Positions 11,650 to 20,856 of a stretch of DNA of 64,000 bases are shown in pieces (within the stretch, counting starts at the first letter, position 1; each line of letters starts with the position of its first letter). Below the pieces are notes generated by a model, which was not told the origin of the DNA, did not search any database, and worked only from the letters and a program-made list of their open reading frames with translations. Both the position numbers and the translations under genes were made by a program. The stretch is from Streptomyces spororaveus (GTDB taxonomy: Bacteria; Actinomycetota; Actinomycetes; Streptomycetales; Streptomycetaceae), in assembly GCF_016755875.1 (NCBI RefSeq), contig NZ_BNED01000005.1, positions 2,955,001 through 3,019,000 of the forward strand. Reading direction: 5' to 3'.

Positions 11650-11804
11650 CGGGCCGAGGACGGGGCGGGCAGCTCGAATGGGTCAATCGCCCGCCCCTGT
11701 ACGGACCATCCTGACCCGACACTCGCACATGCCGGATAAGCAACTGCCGCGCATCCGGGACACTCTGCGCATTCTGTGACGGCCCGGGGAAAGGACGCGA
11801 CGCC

Positions 11805-13250
11805 ATGTCGGAGGCTGCATCCGCCCGGAGTCGGCTGACGGCCGACCGGGCCGCAGGGATCGCTCCACTGGAGCCGATGCTGAGGACCTGGCTGCCCGCA
11901 CAGCGCTGGTTCGCGGGCAAGGGCCGCACCATCAGCAGGCTCAGGACCGTCTCGGCGGCCGAGCTGCTGCCGCCGGGATCCACTCCCGGACTGCTGCACC
12001 TGCTCCTCGACGTCGACGGGGACTGCTACCAACTGCTGCTGGGCATCCGCCCGTCCCTGCCGCCCGCCCTCGCGCCCACCCTGATCGGCCATGCCGAGGA
12101 CGGCCCGTACGCGGGCCGGGCGGTCTACGAGGCGCTCGGCGACCCCCGGCTCGCGGCCATGCTGCTGGAACGGCTGCGCTCGCCGGGGGCCCTCGGCCCG
12201 CTGCGCTTCGACCGGGACCCGGCCACGCCGATCCCGGCGGGGCTCACCCCCCGGCCGCTGTCCGGGGAGCAGACGAACTCCTCCCTCATCTACGGAGATT
12301 CGTTCATCCTGAAGGTCTTCCGCCGGGTCGGCCCCGGGGTCAACCCGGACCTGGAACTGCCCAGGGCGCTGGCCGCCGCCGGCTGCACGCGGGTCCCGGC
12401 CCCCGTCGCCTGGTACGAGGCCGAGCCGCCCGGCAGCGAACCGCTGACCCTGGGCGTGCTCCAGCCGTACCTGCGCGGCTCCGACGACGGCTGGCAGCTC
12501 GCGCTGCGCCGGCTCGGCGCCGGGGCCGACTTCACCGCCGAGGCGCACGCGCTCGGCCGGGCGACCGCCGAGGTGCACAGCGCGCTGGCCGCGGCGCTGC
12601 CCACGGTCGCGCTCGGCCCGGAGCAGACGGCCCGGCTCGCGGCGGGGATGACGGCCCGGCTGGCCGCCACCGCCCGGGAGGTGGCGGCGCTGCGGCCCTA
12701 CGAGGCGGGGCTGCGGGGTGCCTTCGACGCACTGGCCGCCTCCCGGGGGGCGGGGGTGCCCGCCCAGCGGATCCACGGGGACCTCCATCTGGGTCAGACC
12801 CTGCGCACCCTCGACGGCAGCTGGTCGTTGATCGACTTCGAGGGCGAGCCGGCCCGGCCGCTGGCCGACCGGCGCCGCCCCGAACCGGCGGTGCGCGACA
12901 TCGCCGGGATACTGCGCTCCTTCGACTACGCCGCCCGCTCGCACCGGCCGTTCGCCCCCGCCTGGGCGGACGACTGCCGGGCCGCGTTCTGCGAGGGCTA
13001 CGCCCGCACCACCGGCCGGGACCCCCGCGAGGACCCCGTACTGCTGCGCGCGTACGAGACCGACAAGGCGGTGTACGAGGCCCGTTACGAGTCCCGGCAC
13101 CGTCCCGACTGGCTGCACGTCCCGATGGCCGCGATCCGGCGGCTCTCGGAACCCGTACGGCCCGCGCACCGCGTGCCGCCGACCCCGTCCACCCCCGGCT
13201 CCATCTCCCCCCACCCCCATCCGAAGCCCCCGAGGAGGCCGCTCGCGTGA
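11805..13250 (+). CDS. mak: Maltokinase
   Basis: The enzyme phosphorylates maltose with ATP to give maltose-1-phosphate, the GlgE donor. The 481-residue protein has the aminoglycoside-kinase-like fold motifs: HGDLHLGQ at about 324-331 with the catalytic Asp, and IDFEGEP as the metal-binding segment. [15 protein letters not shown] near the N terminus is the typical maltokinase cap. The C terminus ends in a Pro/Arg-rich tail. It is also called pep2 in Streptomyces. Its stop overlaps the GTG of glgB (GTGA), indicating coupled translation. The 155 bases before it may carry a weak internal promoter, though none could be assigned. Confidence 0.93.
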   Translation: MSEAASARSRLTADRAAGIAPLEPMLRTWLPAQRWFAGKGRTISRLRTVSAAELLPPGSTPGLLHLLLDVDGDCYQLLLGIRPSLPPALAPTLIGHAEDGPYAGRAVYEALGDPRLAAMLLERLRSPGALGPLRFDRDPATPIPAGLTPRPLSGEQTNSSLIYGDSFILKVFRRVGPGVNPDLELPRALAAAGCTRVPAPVAWYEAEPPGSEPLTLGVLQPYLRGSDDGWQLALRRLGAGADFTAEAHALGRATAEVHSALAAALPTVALGPEQTARLAAGMTARLAATAREVAALRPYEAGLRGAFDALAASRGAGVPAQRIHGDLHLGQTLRTLDGSWSLIDFEGEPARPLADRRRPEPAVRDIAGILRSFDYAARSHRPFAPAWADDCRAAFCEGYARTTGRDPREDPVLLRAYETDKAVYEARYESRHRPDWLHVPMAAIRRLSEPVRPAHRVPPTPSTPGSISPHPHPKPPRRPLA

Positions 13251-15559
13251 GCGCCGCACGACAGCCGTCACCGACCGTCCGCGACGAAGCCGCACCCGCC
13301 CCCGCCCCGGCACCCGCCCCGGCGGCGGCGAAGAAGGCCCGGACGCCCCGGGCCCGCCGCTCCGCCCCCGCGCACGGCGTCCGGCAGGCGCCCGCGCTCG
13401 GCGCGGGCGAACGGGCCCGGCTGCTGGAGGGCCGCCACCACGACCCGCACGCGGTGCTGGGGGCCCGTACCCAGCGGGGCGGGGTGGCCTTCCGGGTGCT
13501 GCGCCCCCACGCCAAGGCGGTCACCGTCGTCGCGAAGGGGCTGCGGGCCGAGCTCCACGACGACGGCGACGGGCTGTTCTCGGGGCTGCTGCCGCTGGCC
13601 GACGTGCCGGAGTACCGGCTGCTGGTCACCTACGACAGCGACGAGATCGAGGTCCACGACCCGTACCGGTTCCTGCCCGCCCTCGGCGAGCTGGACCTGC
13701 ACCTGATCGGCGAGGGCCGCCACGAGCAGCTGTGGAAGGCTCTCGGCGCCCAGCCGATGGAGCACCAGGGCGTGGCCGGGACCCGCTTCACGGTCTGGGC
13801 GCCGAACGCCCAGGGGGTCCGGGTCAGCGGGGACTTCTCCTACTGGGACTCCGTCGCCTACCCGATGCGCTCGCTCGGCTCGACGGGCGTGTGGGAGCTG
13901 TTCCTGCCCGGGGTGGGCACGGGCACGCTCTACAAGTACGACATCACCCGCCCGGACGGCAGCCACACCCTGCGCGCCGACCCGATGGCCCGCTCGGCGG
14001 AGGTCCCGCCGGCGAACGCCTCGGTGGTCACCGCCTCCCGGTACGAGTGGCAGGACGCGGCGTGGATGGCCGGGCGCGGCGCCCGGCCCCCGCACCAGGC
14101 CCCCTTCTCGGTGTACGAGCTGCACCTGGCGTCCTGGCGGCCCGGGCTCTCCTACCGGCAGCTCGCCGAGCAGCTCCCCGCCTACGTCAAGGAGCTCGGT
14201 TTCACGCACGTGGAGCTGATGCCGGTCGCCGAGCACCCCTTCGGCGGCTCGTGGGGCTACCAGGTCACCGGTTTCTACGCGCCGACCTCGCGGATGGGCA
14301 CCCCGGACGACTTCCGCTTCCTCGTGGACTCGCTCCACCGGGCCGGGATCGGGGTGATCGTCGACTGGGTGCCCGCGCATTTCCCGCGCGACGACTGGGC
14401 CCTCGCGGAGTTCGACGGGCGGCCGCTGTACGAGCACCACGACCCGCGGCGGGCCGCGCACCCGGACTGGGGGACGCTGGAGTTCGACTACGGCCGCAAG
14501 GAGGTCCGCAACTTCCTCGTCGCCAACGCCGTGTACTGGTGCGAGGAGTTCCACGTGGACGGCCTGCGCGTGGACGCGGTGGCCTCGATGCTCTACCTCG
14601 ACTACTCGCGCAAGGAGGGCGAGTGGTCGCCCAACGAGCACGGCGGGCGGGAGAACCTGGACGCGGTGTCCTTCCTCCAGGAGATGAACGCGACCGTGTA
14701 CCGGCGCTGCCCCGGGGTGGTGACCATCGCGGAGGAGTCCACGGCGTGGACGGGCGTGACAAGGCCGACGGACTCGGGCGGGCTCGGCTTCGGTCTGAAG
14801 TGGAACATGGGCTGGATGCACGACACCCTGCGCTACATGTCGAAGGAGCCGGTGCACCGCAAGTACCACCACCACGACATGACCTTCGGGATGATCTACG
14901 CCTTCAGCGAGAACTACGTGCTGCCCATCTCGCACGACGAGGTGGTGCACGGCAAGGGGTCGCTGGTGTCGCGCATGCCCGGGGACGACTGGTGGCAGCG
15001 GCGGGCCGCGCACCGGGCGTACCTGGGCTTCATGTGGGCCCACCCGGGCAAGCAACTGCTCTTCATGGGGCAGGAGTTCGCCCAGGGGTCGGAGTGGTCG
15101 GAGGTGTACGGGCCGGACTGGTGGCTGCTGGACTCCTCCTACGCGGCGGCCGGTGACCACCGCGGGGTACGGGACCTCGTGCGCGACCTGAACCGCACCT
15201 ACGCGGCGGCGCCCGCCCTGTGGGAGCGGGACACCGTGCCGGAGGGCTTCGCCTGGGTGGAGGCGGACGCCGCGGACGACAACGTCTTCGCCTTCCTGCG
15301 GTACGCGCAGGACGGCTCGCAGCTGCTGGCGGTGTCGAACTTCTCGCCCGTGGTCCGGCACGGCTACCGGATCGGGGTGCCCGAGGAGGTGCCGCTGTGG
15401 CAGGAGGTGCTCAACACCGATCTGGAGGTCTACGGCGGCAGCGGCATCCACCACACGCAGCCGATGCGGCCGGAGCCCGTGCCGGCGCAGGGCCGCCCGG
15501 CGAGCCTGCGCATGACGCTCCCACCGCTCGCGACGGTCTGGTTCCGGCCGCAGGGCTGA
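13247..15559 (+). CDS. glgB: 1,4-alpha-glucan branching enzyme
   Basis: GlgB introduces alpha-1,6 branches into the glucan made by GlgE. The protein has 770 residues from the GTG that overlaps the maltokinase stop. Residues 1-60 form an Ala/Pro/Arg-rich extension not seen in enteric GlgB. CBM48 domains and the GH13 barrel follow. Catalytic residues are Asp443 ([11 protein letters not shown]), Glu496 (TIAEEST) and the conserved Asp in [11 protein letters not shown], spaced as in Escherichia coli GlgB. It closes the leader-glgE-treS-mak-glgB row. A hairpin follows immediately. Confidence 0.96.
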   Translation: MSAARQPSPTVRDEAAPAPAPAPAPAAAKKARTPRARRSAPAHGVRQAPALGAGERARLLEGRHHDPHAVLGARTQRGGVAFRVLRPHAKAVTVVAKGLRAELHDDGDGLFSGLLPLADVPEYRLLVTYDSDEIEVHDPYRFLPALGELDLHLIGEGRHEQLWKALGAQPMEHQGVAGTRFTVWAPNAQGVRVSGDFSYWDSVAYPMRSLGSTGVWELFLPGVGTGTLYKYDITRPDGSHTLRADPMARSAEVPPANASVVTASRYEWQDAAWMAGRGARPPHQAPFSVYELHLASWRPGLSYRQLAEQLPAYVKELGFTHVELMPVAEHPFGGSWGYQVTGFYAPTSRMGTPDDFRFLVDSLHRAGIGVIVDWVPAHFPRDDWALAEFDGRPLYEHHDPRRAAHPDWGTLEFDYGRKEVRNFLVANAVYWCEEFHVDGLRVDAVASMLYLDYSRKEGEWSPNEHGGRENLDAVSFLQEMNATVYRRCPGVVTIAEESTAWTGVTRPTDSGGLGFGLKWNMGWMHDTLRYMSKEPVHRKYHHHDMTFGMIYAFSENYVLPISHDEVVHGKGSLVSRMPGDDWWQRRAAHRAYLGFMWAHPGKQLLFMGQEFAQGSEWSEVYGPDWWLLDSSYAAAGDHRGVRDLVRDLNRTYAAAPALWERDTVPEGFAWVEADAADDNVFAFLRYAQDGSQLLAVSNFSPVVRHGYRIGVPEEVPLWQEVLNTDLEVYGGSGIHHTQPMRPEPVPAQGRPASLRMTLPPLATVWFRPQG

Positions 15560-15568
15560 ACCGCCGGG

Positions 15569-15597
15569 GCCCGGCGCCGGGGATCGGCGCCGGGGCT
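15569..15597. terminator. Bidirectional hairpin between glgB and trxA
   Basis: GCCCGGCGCCGG pairs with CGGCGCCGGGGCT across a short loop, with one bulge. It fills most of the 37 bases between two convergent genes, so it probably ends both transcripts. Confidence 0.7.
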
Positions 15598-15938
15598 CAG
15601 GCCGTGGCCAGCTGCTCCTCCAGTTCCTGGAGCAGCCTGCGCTTGGCCCGGGCCCCGACCATCTGCTGGACGGGCTCGCCGTCACGGAAGACGAGCAGGG
15701 TCGGCATGGACAGCACCCCGTACCGGGTGACGGCCCCGGGGTTGCTGTCCGCGTCGATCTGCACGACCTTGAGCCGGTCGGCCTCCTCGGCGGCGATCGA
15801 GGAGAGTACGGGGGCGAGCTGGCGGCAGGGGCCGCACCAGTCCGCCGTGAACTCCACGAGGACCGGCCGTCCCCGCTCCCCGAGCACCTCGGCCTCGAAA
15901 TCGGCGTCGGTCACCTGCGCCACACCGTGAGCCTTCAT
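15597..15938 (-). CDS. trxA: Thioredoxin
   Basis: This is a cytosolic disulfide reductase of 113 residues with the canonical active site WCGPC (Cys35, Cys38) and the cis-proline loop in SMPTLL. The length is normal for a free-standing thioredoxin. It lies 25 bases downstream of a MerR regulator on the same strand, with no terminator between, so the pair is most likely one operon under the MerR-type promoter. No thioredoxin reductase gene is nearby. It is one of two thioredoxin-fold genes in the window. Confidence 0.93.
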   Translation of the reverse strand: MKAHGVAQVTDADFEAEVLGERGRPVLVEFTADWCGPCRQLAPVLSSIAAEEADRLKVVQIDADSNPGAVTRYGVLSMPTLLVFRDGEPVQQMVGARAKRRLLQELEEQLATA

Positions 15939-15963
15939 GCCAGCGTCCCTCTCGTCCGTCCGG

Positions 15964-16356
15964 TCATCCGGTCATCTCGCACTTCGGTACGGCCGCTTCG
16001 CCGGCCGCCCGTTCCGCGTCGGCCAACTGCCGGCCGAGCTGCTCGCGCACATCGGCCAGCTGGCCGATCAGGCCGTCCAGCTCGGCGAGCTTGCGCCGGT
16101 AGACGGCGAGCGAGGCCGGGCAGGAGTCCCCGGCCGGGTGGCCGGCCCGCAGGCAGTCCACGAAGGGCCGGGTCTCCTCCAGCTCGAAGCCGAAGTCCTG
16201 GAGCACCCGGATCTGACGCAGCAGCCGCAGGTCGTCCTCGTCGTAGGTCCGGTAGCCGTTGCCGGCCCGCCGTGCGGGGAGCAGCCCGCGCGACTCGTAG
16301 TACCTGAGTGTCCGGGTGCTGGTCCCGGCCCGCTCCGCCAGTTCGCCGATGCGCAT
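15964..16356 (-). CDS. MerR-family regulator of the thioredoxin operon, Cys-containing
   Basis: The 130-residue protein begins with the MerR winged-helix (MRIGELAERAGTSTRTLRYYE), followed by a long dimerisation helix. Sensor-region cysteines lie in FVDCLRAGH, GDSCP and PKCEM near the C terminus, which suggests a redox or metal signal. It is transcribed ahead of trxA, and its own promoter carries a MerR-type dyad in a 19-base spacer. There is no ribosome site; the start codon lies six bases after the -10, so the message is probably leaderless. The inducer is not identifiable from sequence. Confidence 0.88.
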   Translation of the reverse strand: MRIGELAERAGTSTRTLRYYESRGLLPARRAGNGYRTYDEDDLRLLRQIRVLQDFGFELEETRPFVDCLRAGHPAGDSCPASLAVYRRKLAELDGLIGQLADVREQLGRQLADAERAAGEAAVPKCEMTG

Positions 16357-16362
16357 GGGACG

Positions 16363-16393
16363 ACCGTATTCCTTGACGCCGACGTCAAGGCAA
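16363..16393 (-). promoter_or_regulatory. MerR-type promoter with 8+8 dyad in a 19-bp spacer
   Basis: On the minus strand a -35 TTGCCT (plus coordinates 16388-16393) and a -10 TACGGT (16363-16368) are 19 bases apart. Between them sits a perfect dyad at 16371-16390 with arms CCTTGACG and CGTCAAGG around four bases. An over-long spacer filled by an operator is the hallmark of MerR-activated promoters. Confidence 0.8.
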
Positions 16394-16687
16394 GGGCCGG
16401 AAAGGGAAAAGGGAGGACCCTCGCCACCCCCGTGGGCGAGGGCCCGGAAGCAATCACGCAGGAATGGGCCGGCCGGTTCACATAGTGCGAAAAGTGTGAG
16501 GGGTCTTGCGTCGACGCGCGTTGGCTGGAACCGTACCCAAGGAAAGGATCTTCGGGCTCACCGATTACCGGACAGTCGCCCAGGAACCCGACGAAAGCCC
16601 TTAACTTCATAGGACGTTCCTACGAGGTATGGGCTTGTTTGTTTGGTCTGTAGGCGCCGCAGCCTGGCCACTTCTACGGTGTGCGGT

Positions 16688-17371
16688 GTGCACTCCAGCC
16701 CACCTTTCAATGCCCCCGCCGCGCGTCGCCTGCGCGCGGCCCTGGGCATGGCTCCCGGACATGTCGCCTACGGCCTGCGCGCCCAGTACGGACTCGTCGT
16801 CGCGCCCGAGACCGTGATGGCCTGGGAGCGTGGCGAGATATCACCATCCTCCGCCGAGCTCACGGCGCTCGCGGGCGTCCTGTGGTGTGCGCCCGGCGAG
16901 CTGCTCGCCGAAGCGGTCACCCTGCGGGAGCACCGGGTGGCCCGCGGGCTCGCGGCCGACGAGCTGGCCCGGCGGATCGGCCTGGACACGGGCTCGTACC
17001 AGAAGATGGAGGACACCGGGCGCTGGAAGGGCAACGAACGGCAGTCCGCCGCCCTGGCCACGGTGCTGGGGCTGACGCTGGCCCAGTTCGTGACGGCGAC
17101 CGGCAAGCACGAGGAGCTGGCCGACCTGCTGCGCAGTGCGGTGACCACGCGCTGGCAGGCGTATGTGAAGCCGCTGGGCAAGCTGCTGCCGATCCCCAAG
17201 CACCATCTGGAGGTGGTGCTGGAACAGCTGCACGGCGACTACCAGTCGCGGATGGTGGCGACGCTCAGCTGGGGCGGGGGCCAGGGCGAGGCGGGCAGCG
17301 GGGACGCGGGCCGGGAGTTCCTCGCCGAGATCGTGGACCGGTTCTGGCAGCTCGCGGGCGGCACGGCGTAG
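16688..17371 (+). CDS. XRE-family (helix-turn-helix) DNA-binding protein
   Basis: This putative regulator has about 227 residues. It appears to contain two helix-turn-helix units: one around FNAPAARRLRAALGM...VMAWERGEISPS and a second around LAADELARRIGLDTGSYQKME. A C-terminal part of unknown function follows (KPLGKLLPIPKHHLEVVLEQL). No clear ribosome site is present; GTG codons at 16679 and 16688 and an ATG at 16643 are all possible. I chose 16688 because the conserved-looking sequence begins there. It is convergent with pfkA, and the gap of 33 bases has no convincing terminator. The targets are unknown. Confidence 0.75.
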   Translation: MHSSPPFNAPAARRLRAALGMAPGHVAYGLRAQYGLVVAPETVMAWERGEISPSSAELTALAGVLWCAPGELLAEAVTLREHRVARGLAADELARRIGLDTGSYQKMEDTGRWKGNERQSAALATVLGLTLAQFVTATGKHEELADLLRSAVTTRWQAYVKPLGKLLPIPKHHLEVVLEQLHGDYQSRMVATLSWGGGQGEAGSGDAGREFLAEIVDRFWQLAGGTA

Positions 17372-17404
17372 GCCGACGACACCGGGCGCGGCCCCGGGCC
17401 GGGA

Positions 17405-18430
17405 TCAGAAGACCGATTCGGCCTCGTACATGCGCTCCTCGGGGACGGTCTTCAGCTCGGTGACCGCCTCGGCGAGCGGGGCCATCACGATGTCCGTTCC
17501 GCGCAGGGCGGTCATCTTGCCGAATTCGCCGCGGTGGACGGCTTCGACGGCGTGCCAGCCGAAGCGGGTCGCGAGCACCCGGTCGTAGGCGGTGGGGGTG
17601 CCGCCGCGCTGGACGTGGCCGAGGATGACCGGGCGGGCCTCCTTGCCGAGGCGGTGCTCCAGTTCGATCGCGAGGCGGTTGCCGATGCCGGCGAAGCGCT
17701 CGTGACCGTACTGGTCGATCGCGCCCTTCTCGTACGGCATGGAGCCCTCGGCCGGGTGCGCGCCCTCGGCGACGCAGATCACGGCGAACTTCTTGCCCCG
17801 GGCGAACCGTTCCTCCACCATTTTCACCAAGGCGTCCACCTCGAAGGGGCGTTCCGGCAGGCAGATCCCGTGCGCGCCGCCGGCCATGCCGGACTCCAGC
17901 GCGATCCAGCCCGCGTGGCGGCCCATGACCTCGACGACCATCACGCGCTGGTGCGATTCGGCGGTGGTCTTGAGGCGGTCGATCGCCTCGGTGGCGACCA
18001 TGACGGCGGTGTCGAAGCCGAAGGTGCGGTCGGTGGAGGAGATGTCGTTGTCGATGGTCTTCGGTACGCCGACGACCGGCATCCCGGCGTCCGACAGCAT
18101 CCGGGAGGCGGTCAGCGTGCCTTCGCCGCCGATCGGGATGATGGCGTCGATGCCGTAGCGCGTCGCCAGCTCCTGGGCGTTCTCGGCCGCTTCGTGGAGA
18201 CGGGCGCGTTCCATGCGCGCCGAGCCGAGGATGGTGCCCCCGCGGGCGAGGATGCCACTGACGGCATTGATGTCGAGGGGGCGGAAGTGGCCGTCGAGGA
18301 GGCCCTTGAAGCCGTCCTCGAAACCGATGACCTCATCTCCGTGCCCGACCAGGGCACGGTGTACGACCGACCGGATGACAGCGTTGAGGCCCGGACAGTC
18401 GCCGCCTGCGGTGAGAACTCCGATACGCAT
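17405..18430 (-). CDS. pfkA: 6-phosphofructokinase
   Basis: The enzyme phosphorylates fructose-6-phosphate to the 1,6-bisphosphate, the committed step of glycolysis. The protein has 341 residues from the ATG at 18430, preceded by CAGGAG; the longer frame to 18493 has no support. Motifs visible are TAGGDCPGLN at 8-17, GGEGT, PKTIDND, and MGRHAGW for substrate binding. The GGEGT sequence differs from the GGDGS of enteric ATP-dependent enzymes but is usual in actinobacterial ones. ATP dependence is inferred from the family and was not read directly. The gene is divergent from pta and so shares its control region. Confidence 0.93.
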   Translation of the reverse strand: MRIGVLTAGGDCPGLNAVIRSVVHRALVGHGDEVIGFEDGFKGLLDGHFRPLDINAVSGILARGGTILGSARMERARLHEAAENAQELATRYGIDAIIPIGGEGTLTASRMLSDAGMPVVGVPKTIDNDISSTDRTFGFDTAVMVATEAIDRLKTTAESHQRVMVVEVMGRHAGWIALESGMAGGAHGICLPERPFEVDALVKMVEERFARGKKFAVICVAEGAHPAEGSMPYEKGAIDQYGHERFAGIGNRLAIELEHRLGKEARPVILGHVQRGGTPTAYDRVLATRFGWHAVEAVHRGEFGKMTALRGTDIVMAPLAEAVTELKTVPEERMYEAESVF

Positions 18431-18654
18431 CGTGCTGTGTCTCCTGCCGTACATATGAAGGGCGTAATGGTGAAGCCTGTCCGATTGTTCCACGGGCCCG
18501 GGGGGCCGCGCGTGTTCGGCGGCTCCGCCCCGGAGGGCTTCCGGCCCTCCCGGCCGGGCCTTTTCCCGGGGGGCGCCCTACCCATTGACAGGGGTATTGT
18601 CAAGGGGTCGAGCCAGATCAAAATGACATTCACAGCATGGGACGGAGTGCGGGC
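18431..18654. promoter_or_regulatory. Divergent pfkA / pta control region with a TTGACA-N7-TGTCAA dyad
   Basis: These 224 bases separate glycolytic pfkA from the acetate genes. A dyad TTGACA / TGTCAA with a seven-base spacer lies at 18585-18603. A second hairpin (GGAGGGC / GCCCTCC) lies at 18532-18550. The dyad contains a consensus-like -35, but no well-spaced -10 was found. The pta ribosome site GGACGGAG is at 18640-18647. Confidence 0.5.
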
Positions 18655-20811
18655 GTGACGCGCAGCGTGTACGTGACCGGTATCGAGCGGGGGGACGGCC
18701 GGCAGGTCGTCGAGCTGGGCATCATGGAGCTGCTGACCCGGCAGACGGGCCGGGTCGGCGTCTACCGTCCGCTGCTGCACGACGCGCCGGACCGGCTCTT
18801 CGACCTCCTCAAGGCCCGCTACCGGATCGATCAGGACGCCTCGGCGGCCTACGGCATGTCCTACCAGGAGGCCTCGGCGATCCTGGCCGAGAAGGGCACG
18901 GACGAACTGGTGTCCCGGCTGGTCGACCGCTACCACCGGGTGGCCCGCGACTACGAGGTCATGCTCGTCCTCGGCACGGACTACGCGGAGACCAACCTGC
19001 CCGACGAGCTGGCGCTCAACGCCCGCCTCGCCAACGAGCTGGGCGCGGTCGTCGTCCCCGTCGTGGGCGGCACCAGGCACCAGGCCGAGGCCGTGCGCGC
19101 CGAGGCCCGCAACGCCTACCGCGCCTACGAGACCCTGGGCTGCCACGTCGTCGCGATGGTCGTGAACCGGGTGGCCGCGGAGGACCGCGACGTCATAGCC
19201 GAGCGGCTGGCCGCCCGGCTACCCGTGCCCTGCTACGTGCTGCCGGACGACAAGTCGCTCTCCGCCCCGACCGTCGCCCAGATCACCCGGGCGCTCGGCG
19301 GCGAGGTACTGCTCGGCGACGAGGCCGGGCTGGCCCGCGACGCCCTGGACTTCGTCTTCGGCGGCGCGATGCTGCCGAACTTCCTGAACGCCCTGACCCC
19401 CGGCTGCCTGGTCGTCACCCCCGGGGACCGCTCCGACCTGCTCGTGGGGGCGCTGGCCGCGCACACCTCCGGAACCCCGCCGATCGCGGGCGTGCTGCTG
19501 ACCCTGAACGAGCGCCCGACCGAGGAGGTCCTGACGCTGGCCTCGAAGCTGGCGCCGGGCACGCCCGTGGTGTCGGTGGCCGGCAACAGCTTCCCGACCG
19601 CCGCCGAACTCTTCTCGCTGCAGAGCCGGTTGAATTCGGCCACCCCGCGCAAGCTGGAGACCGCGCTCGGCCTGTTCGAGCGGCACGTGGACACCGGCGA
19701 GCTGCGCGGTCTGCTGTCGGTGGCCCGCTCGGAGCGCGTCACCCCGATGATGTTCGAGCACGAGCTGCTGGAGCGGGCCCGCTCGGACCGCCGCCGCGTC
19801 GTTCTGCCCGAGGGCACCGAGGAACGGGTGCTGCGGGCCGCGGACGTGGTGCTGCGCCGGGGGGTCTGTGATCTGACCCTGCTCGGCGACGAGCAGGCGA
19901 TCCTGAAGAAGGCCGCCGATCTCGGCGTCGACATCTCCGGCGCGCAGCTCATCGACCCGGCGACCTCCCCGCTGCGGGAAGGTTTCTCCGAGTACTACGC
20001 CCAGGTCCGCGCCCACAAGGGGATGACCGTCGAGCTGGCGGGCGACGTGGTCACCGACGTCAACTACTTCGGCACCCTGATGGTCCAGCGGGGCCTTGCC
20101 GACGGCATGGTCTCCGGTTCGGTGCACTCCACCGCCGCGACCATCCGCCCGGCCTTCGAGATCATCAAGACCAACACAGCCGCGCGAAGCGCGTCAGACA
20201 GGGTGGTGGTGGGCGACGGGAGGGCCAAGCCGGAGGCGTCCATCGTCTCCTCGGTCTTCTTCATGTGCCTGGCCGACCGGGTCCTCGTCTACGGCGACTG
20301 CGCGGTCAACCCGGACCCGAACGCCGAGCAGCTCGCCGACATCGCCGTCCAGTCGGCCGCCACCGCGGCGGCCTTCGGCGTCGAGCCGCGGATCGCGATG
20401 CTCTCGTACTCGACCGGCACCTCCGGCAGCGGCGCGGACGTCGACAAGGTCCGCAAGGCCACGGAACTGGTCCGCGAGCAGCGCCCGGACCTGCAGATCG
20501 AGGGGCCGATCCAGTACGACGCGGCCGTGGAGCCCTCGGTCGCGGCGACCAAGCTGCCCGGGTCCGAGGTGGCCGGCCGGGCCACGGTGCTGATCTTCCC
20601 CGACCTCAACACCGGCAACAACACGTACAAGGCGGTGCAGCGTTCGGCGGGCGCGGTGGCGGTCGGCCCGGTCCTGCAGGGTCTGCGCAAGCCGGTCAAC
20701 GACCTCTCGCGCGGTGCGCTCGTCCAGGACATCGTCACCACCGTGGCCATCACCGCGATCCAGGCGCAGGGCGCGCCGTCGTCCGCGCCCGCGCCCACGC
20801 CGACGGCCTGA
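18655..20811 (+). CDS. pta: Phosphate acetyltransferase, long three-domain form
   Basis: Pta interconverts acetyl-CoA and acetyl phosphate. The 718-residue protein has the long architecture: an N-terminal P-loop-like domain related to dethiobiotin synthase (residues 1-200, VYVTGIERGDGRQ), a DRTGG domain in the middle, and the catalytic PTA domain from about residue 380 (RRRVVLPEGTEERVLRAA, SYSTGTSGSG, FPDLNTGN). I chose the GTG at 18655 because GGACGGAG is seven bases upstream. The ackA gene follows after 45 bases, forming the standard acetate operon. All expected motifs are present and the length is normal. Confidence 0.94.
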   Translation: MTRSVYVTGIERGDGRQVVELGIMELLTRQTGRVGVYRPLLHDAPDRLFDLLKARYRIDQDASAAYGMSYQEASAILAEKGTDELVSRLVDRYHRVARDYEVMLVLGTDYAETNLPDELALNARLANELGAVVVPVVGGTRHQAEAVRAEARNAYRAYETLGCHVVAMVVNRVAAEDRDVIAERLAARLPVPCYVLPDDKSLSAPTVAQITRALGGEVLLGDEAGLARDALDFVFGGAMLPNFLNALTPGCLVVTPGDRSDLLVGALAAHTSGTPPIAGVLLTLNERPTEEVLTLASKLAPGTPVVSVAGNSFPTAAELFSLQSRLNSATPRKLETALGLFERHVDTGELRGLLSVARSERVTPMMFEHELLERARSDRRRVVLPEGTEERVLRAADVVLRRGVCDLTLLGDEQAILKKAADLGVDISGAQLIDPATSPLREGFSEYYAQVRAHKGMTVELAGDVVTDVNYFGTLMVQRGLADGMVSGSVHSTAATIRPAFEIIKTNTAARSASDRVVVGDGRAKPEASIVSSVFFMCLADRVLVYGDCAVNPDPNAEQLADIAVQSAATAAAFGVEPRIAMLSYSTGTSGSGADVDKVRKATELVREQRPDLQIEGPIQYDAAVEPSVAATKLPGSEVAGRATVLIFPDLNTGNNTYKAVQRSAGAVAVGPVLQGLRKPVNDLSRGALVQDIVTTVAITAIQAQGAPSSAPAPTPTA

Positions 20812-20856
20812 TCCGCCCCTTCCTCCCCACCGCCCGCGACAAGGAAAGACCTCATC

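Noticed and set aside
16470..16500. TTCACA...TGTGAG inverted pair resembling a Rex (redox) site
   Set aside because: Half-site order is opposite to the Rex consensus, the spacer is 12 bases and one base mismatches, so support is too weak.
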